Of a stretch of 64,000 nt of DNA, positions 60,581 through 64,000 are shown one piece after another. The position numbers and the translations under genes are program-made. Source of the DNA: an uncultured Lachnospiraceae bacterium. GTDB taxonomy: Bacteria > Bacillota > Clostridia > Eubacteriales > Anaerofustaceae. How positions within the stretch are numbered: the stretch's first letter is position 1; each line of letters starts with the position of its first letter. Under the pieces are notes generated by a model. It worked only from the letters and a program-made list of their open reading frames with translations, was not told where the DNA came from and did no database searches. The stretch spans positions 20,744 through 84,743 of the forward strand of contig CALWKX010000020.1 of assembly GCA_944381375.1 (NCBI GenBank). Direction: 5' to 3'.

Positions 60581-61477
60581 TCACCTTTTTTCTAACAGGT
60601 GTTGATGTAGAAAATCGACTATATCCTGCAAAGCTTCTTTAGCTTCAGGAATACCATACAGTACATATACATGCCACATCCCGTCCTTTATTGTGACAGC
60701 GCACGGCGATCCCGCGTCATTAAGCTTATCAGCCATTTTTACGGAATCGTCAAGAAGAATCTCCTGTGAACCCACATGTATTTGGGAAGGAGGGAGCCCT
60801 TTAAGATTTGCTAAAAGCGGTGAAACATAAATATCGCTTTTGTTTTGTCCTGCGTACACTTGCGCGAAATATTCAAGATCGTCTTTGAATAAGACGGGAT
60901 CGTCTTCTTTATTTGTAATATATGAAGGCGAACTCATAGTAAGATCAGTCCATGGAGATATAGCGCTTATGCATGCAGGTAATGGAATCCCAGTGTCTCT
61001 GAGTTTCAAAGCGAGTGCGTAGCAAAGTCCTCCTCCAGCCGATTCTCCTACTAAAGCGATTTTGTCGGCGGAGTATTTTTTGAGTATTCGTTTATATGCG
61101 GCAAGCGCGTCATCTAAAGCGCAAGGATATTCATATTCAGGGGCAAGCCTGTAGCTTATACACAATGTCTTTAAGGAAGCATTTTTTGCAAGAACGCCGC
61201 CAAAGCCTTTGGCATAATCTATGCTGCCGGCTGTATAACCTCCTCCGTGTAAATACAAAATGACGCTGTCATGCAAATAATTTTCCGGAATTGCCCATGA
61301 AGCGTCAAAGTCGGCAAAAAATTCGTTTTCATAATGTATTTGGTCGCCTATGACTTTAGCTTTGAGTTCACCAAGCGCATCCTGAAGTTTTCGCTGCGCT
61401 TTTATATCAAGTCTTTTTAAAATAGGTTTTAATAGTTTGATTTGCCCCTTCATAATGCGGCCGGCTACTGATGGCAT
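60581..61477 (-). CDS. Alpha/beta hydrolase, hormone-sensitive-lipase family
   Basis: Esterase of 298 aa. LYLHGGGYTAGS is the HGGG oxyanion motif, VGESAGGGLCYAL holds the nucleophile Ser, LLANLKGLPPSQIHVGSQEILLDDS the catalytic Asp region, and GMWHVYVL the catalytic His. No signal peptide, so it is probably cytosolic or membrane-associated. It leads the operon with the acyltransferase and the zinc-ribbon protein. Acetyl-ester or acylglycerol hydrolysis is likely. Confidence 0.88.
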   Translation of the reverse strand: MPSVAGRIMKGQIKLLKPILKRLDIKAQRKLQDALGELKAKVIGDQIHYENEFFADFDASWAIPENYLHDSVILYLHGGGYTAGSIDYAKGFGGVLAKNASLKTLCISYRLAPEYEYPCALDDALAAYKRILKKYSADKIALVGESAGGGLCYALALKLRDTGIPLPACISAISPWTDLTMSSPSYITNKEDDPVLFKDDLEYFAQVYAGQNKSDIYVSPLLANLKGLPPSQIHVGSQEILLDDSVKMADKLNDAGSPCAVTIKDGMWHVYVLYGIPEAKEALQDIVDFLHQHLLEKR

Positions 61478-61594
61478 ATATAAATTCCTTTTCTTTTTAT
61501 TTTGTACTTATGATGGGTAAATTATAGCACACACTTTTTGAGTTCAAAAATCATATAGTTTAAGCTTTGTTTATTTTGGGAAGAATCTTTGAAT

Positions 61595-61715
61595 GATAAA
61601 AACATCTGCCGCCGCAGGCGCATGCGCAACAGCGCATGCACAGGCCGATAAGGCCTGTGCCGCAGGCTTTCGAATTGCGAAAGTCTGCGCGCCTGCGGCG
61701 GCAGATGTTTTTATC
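61595..61715. repeat. Cloverleaf repeat CL10
   Basis: Perfect 27-bp outer arms 61595-61621 (GATAAAAACATCTGCCGCCG) and 61689-61715. The hairpins are 61622-61637 (ATGCGC / GCGCAT), 61638-61660 (GCACAGGCC / GGCCTGTGC) and 61661-61689 (CGCAGGCTTTCG / CGAAAGTCTGCG, one mismatch). It sits in a divergent intergenic region, and its right edge touches the -35 of the next gene. Confidence 0.96.
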
Positions 61716-61744
61716 TTTACACAAAACTTGCAAAGTGGTAAAAT
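61716..61744 (+). promoter_or_regulatory. Promoter adjoining CL10
   Basis: TTTACA (61716-61721), 17 nt, TAAAAT (61739-61744); transcription would start just before the AAGGAA ribosome site. Confidence 0.75.
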
Positions 61745-61764
61745 CAACAAAAAAGGAATGTGAT

Positions 61765-62175
61765 ATGATTAAACTTACTGATGAATTTGCAAGATATCAA
61801 ATTGATATTTCTTTTCTAAAAGGATTCACTGATAATCTTGAAAAAGCTCAACAACTTTTGTGCGAAAATGAATATGTAAGACTTTTGCTTCCAATAAATT
61901 TTTATTACACTATAAAATCCGGCGATGAAAGTTTTGAAGGTAGAACTTCAAATGGCAGAGCCGTATTTACAAATAAAAGGTTTTTACATATAAGCGAGAA
62001 TAAGCTGTTTGATGCATTATATGATGATATTGAAATAAGAACATACGAACTTTATACCCAGGATTTGCTTTTGGAAATAACTTCGGAAAAGTTCGAATTA
62101 AAATACGAAAACGATTTTAAAACAGTAGATACTTTAATGAAAAGAATAATGGAAATTTCAGGAAAAGATTTTTAA
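61765..62175 (+). CDS. PH-like domain protein, 136 aa
   Basis: A soluble protein. After a helical N-terminus (ISFLKGFTDNLEKAQQLLCENE) the rest is beta-rich: LLLPINFYYTIKSGDESFEGRTSNGRAVFTNKRFLHISENKL and a final helix KTVDTLMKRIMEISG. The G-x-x-VFTNKRFLHI stretch is the usual signature of bacterial pleckstrin-homology-like domains. I start at the ATG at 61765 with AAGGAA upstream; earlier in-frame codons lie inside CL10. It is monocistronic and followed by a terminator. The ligand is unknown. Confidence 0.75.
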   Translation: MIKLTDEFARYQIDISFLKGFTDNLEKAQQLLCENEYVRLLLPINFYYTIKSGDESFEGRTSNGRAVFTNKRFLHISENKLFDALYDDIEIRTYELYTQDLLLEITSEKFELKYENDFKTVDTLMKRIMEISGKDF

Positions 62176-62212
62176 AAGAAAGCATGCAATAAAATGCATG
62201 CTTTCTTTGATA
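62175..62212 (+). terminator. Intrinsic terminator
   Basis: AAAGAAAGCATGCA / TGCATGCTTTCTTT, a 14-bp stem with a 6-nt loop. The remaining gap to 62505 is AT-rich with no gene seen. Confidence 0.8.
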
Positions 62213-62505
62213 CTATGGTTATGTTAATTGAATTGAGCGATGATATTTTTTATAGATTAAAGTGGATTTGAGATTCATTTTATAATTCATACACAAAATG
62301 GCGTACGATATGCGGCGCTTTTTTTCATAATATTAATGATAATATTTTCGCGATATTTTAGTGCGTTGCTGTCTTTTACAGCGTTTTTATTATATGTACA
62401 TATTAAATTTCGCAAAAGTAAATAAAATAATTTCAGCAGACCCCTTTAAAAAACACTGAATGGAGTGTATTATTATATTAAATATATGTTAAGCGGACGA
62501 ATTGT

Positions 62506-63873
62506 ATGAAAAGCAAAAATGATTTTTCTAAAGGCAGCGTTTTGTCACACATAATATCAATGGCTGTTCCCATGACGCTGGCTCAGCTTATAAATATTCT
62601 TTACAACATCGTAGACAGACTGTATATCAGAGGCTTGGGAGATATTGCGTTTAACGCGCTTACGGGGCTCGGCGTTTGTCTGCCAATAGTTTCACTTATT
62701 ACTGCTTTTGCCAATCTTTTCGGTATCGGAGGATCGCCTTTATGTTCGATAGAAAGAGGCAAAAAAAATAATGAAAAAGCTGAAAATATCATCGGCAATT
62801 CGTTTACGATGCTAACTGTCAGCGGTATTGTCATTTTTGTTTTATGCCTTATTTTTGAACGGCCCTTATTGTATCTTTTCGGTGCAAGCGATATTACATA
62901 TCAATACGCTTCCGATTATTTTTCGATCTATGTTATCGGAACGGTATTTGTTATGATAAGTCTTGGGATGAATCAGTATATAAATTCTCAGGGGTTTGCA
63001 AAATACGGTATGCTTACTATTTTGATAGGAGCAATAATTAATATCGTTTTAGATCCTTTATTTATATATGTTTTTAATATGGGCGTAAAAGGCGCGGCTG
63101 TTGCAACAGTAATTTCTCAGTTTGTTTCAGCAGTATGGGTAATAAAATTTCTAACAGGCGAAAAAGCAATTCTTAAACTAAAAATTCAGGCTATGAAGCT
63201 CAAATGGAGTATATGTTCCAGAATAATGGCTCTTGGTTTTACGGGTTTTGTAATGCAGGGCACCAATTCACTTGTTTTAATACTTTACAATTCGACGCTT
63301 CAAACTTTCGGCGGAGACCTTTATGTTGGCATAATGACTGTTCTTACGACAGTACATGAACTTTTGAGAATGCCGGTACATGGCATAAACAATGGAGCGC
63401 AGCCTGTTATAGGTTTTAATTACGGCGCCGGGGAGTATGACAGGGTAAAGAAATGCATAAATATTATGTCGATTATTCCGTTTTGCTATACATTGATAGC
63501 TTGGAGTTTGCTTATGCTTTTCCCTGAGTTTTTTATACGATTGTTTAATGCTGATCCAAATATAATCGCTTTCGGAGTAAAACCTTTCAGGATTTACTAT
63601 TGTGCTTTTATAATAATGTTTTTGCATTATGCCGGTCAAAGCGTTTCTCTGGGATTAGGACGGGCAGGTTATGCAATTATGTTTTCACTTTTGAGAAAAG
63701 TAGTCTTTGTTATACCGTTGATTATCATATTACCGCGTACGTCTTTAGGAGTAATGGGTATATTTTTAGCTGAACCTATAAGTGAAGTATTTGCCGGCAG
63801 CGCCTGTTATATTACGATGCGTATAACTACAAGGAAAGAACTGCAAAAAAAAATTTCTGAAAAAATAACTTAA
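62506..63873 (+). CDS. MATE-family efflux transporter
   Basis: A 455-aa protein of 12 helices exporting small molecules with Na+ or H+. MAVPMTLAQLINILYNIVDRLYI is the MATE N-terminus, the FANLFGIGGSPLCSIERGKKNNEKAENIIGNS block and the second-half GINNGAQPVIGFNYGAGEYDRVKKC are hallmark repeats. It has only a weak ribosome site (GCGGACG). Substrate unknown. The downstream gene begins 17 nt after its stop. Confidence 0.93.
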   Translation: MKSKNDFSKGSVLSHIISMAVPMTLAQLINILYNIVDRLYIRGLGDIAFNALTGLGVCLPIVSLITAFANLFGIGGSPLCSIERGKKNNEKAENIIGNSFTMLTVSGIVIFVLCLIFERPLLYLFGASDITYQYASDYFSIYVIGTVFVMISLGMNQYINSQGFAKYGMLTILIGAIINIVLDPLFIYVFNMGVKGAAVATVISQFVSAVWVIKFLTGEKAILKLKIQAMKLKWSICSRIMALGFTGFVMQGTNSLVLILYNSTLQTFGGDLYVGIMTVLTTVHELLRMPVHGINNGAQPVIGFNYGAGEYDRVKKCINIMSIIPFCYTLIAWSLLMLFPEFFIRLFNADPNIIAFGVKPFRIYYCAFIIMFLHYAGQSVSLGLGRAGYAIMFSLLRKVVFVIPLIIILPRTSLGVMGIFLAEPISEVFAGSACYITMRITTRKELQKKISEKIT

Positions 63874-63890
63874 AAGAAAGGAGCAAATAA

Positions 63891-64000
63891 ATGACGTCAA
63901 AAACAGGCAGTAAGAATTGTTCCGGCAAGAATATAGCGAGGATAAGAAAAAGTAAAGTACCGCGCTTAACGCAGGAAGCGTTAGCAGTGAAGCTGCAGTT
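63891..64000 (+). CDS. XRE-family regulator, cut off by the window end
   Basis: A strong GAAAGGAG site precedes the ATG at 63891. The visible 36 codons read GKNIARIRKSKVPRLTQEALAVKLQ, the first two helices of a Cro/C1-type helix-turn-helix. It may be co-transcribed with the MATE pump. The rest is outside the window. Confidence 0.75.
   Translation, partial: MTSKTGSKNCSGKNIARIRKSKVPRLTQEALAVKLQ

Noticed and set aside
1963..61715. Cloverleaf loci as ordinary rho-independent terminators
   Set aside because: CL5 and CL10 lie upstream of genes, most lack a T-tract after the outer arm, and separate normal terminators exist nearby (e.g. 21694-21735, 62175-62212). CL1's first hairpin may still act as one.
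1..64000. CRISPR array
   Set aside because: No regularly spaced direct repeats with unique spacers; the dispersed repeats are single and far apart, and no cas gene is present.
1..64000. Insertion sequence or prophage
   Set aside because: No transposase, integrase or phage structural gene among the reading frames. The E and CL elements are non-coding.

Overview
This is a chromosomal window from a low-GC, monoderm-type bacterium, most likely an uncultured clostridial Bacillota. Supporting markers are hslV-hslU-codY-rpsB-tsf, AddAB-type recombination, a PerR-like regulator with rubrerythrin, IorAB, an S2-type rpsB leader and TTGACA/TATAAT promoters. There is no phage, insertion sequence, rRNA operon or CRISPR array. 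Almost every gene is of a recognisable housekeeping or accessory family.

Layout. 0-15 kb: typA, a PepV-like dipeptidase, two polysaccharide deacetylases, a GtrA-like protein, a PerR-rubrerythrin pair, a PadR-DUF1700-DUF4097 operon, a TtcA-like enzyme and an orphan BceAB-type ABC transporter. 15-27 kb: PAP2 phosphatase, DUF2238 protein, murI-addB, a glycerophosphodiesterase, and a minus-strand operon of an intracellular LRR protein, a VWA protein and a MoxR ATPase. 27-36 kb: tRNA-Pro(CGG), an XRE regulator, tRNA-Tyr(GTA), hslVU-codY, rpsB-tsf and two orphan genes. 36-54 kb: GNAT, YgjP-like peptidase, serine hydrolase, addA (18 kb from addB), metG, an aminotransferase, an RluA-type synthase, a thioredoxin-fold protein without CxxC, plsY-rarA, iorAB and corA. 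54-64 kb: a serine-palmitoyltransferase-like enzyme with an SDR, a broken GGDEF gene, a hydrolase/acyltransferase/zinc-ribbon operon, a MATE pump and a partial XRE gene.

The most striking content is between the genes. Ten intergenic loci (CL1 to CL10) share one architecture rather than one sequence. A long, mostly GC-rich inverted repeat encloses three back-to-back hairpins, so each strand can fold as a four-way cloverleaf. Most stem sequences differ completely between loci, and several arms are perfect DNA palindromes with no loop (up to 46 nt). Two copies run into the 3' ends of coding genes: typA, and the PAP2 gene. A second family of nine shorter elements (E-A to E-I, about 80-120 bp) has conserved flanks and a variable central hairpin, with a 3' flank close to AGCGGGGCGGGAATTA. 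It often lies beside a cloverleaf. Together they give about one element per 3.4 kb. No transposase is encoded here, so the machinery making them must lie elsewhere in the genome.

All functions are inferred from sequence reading alone. No database search was run, and residue positions are approximate.
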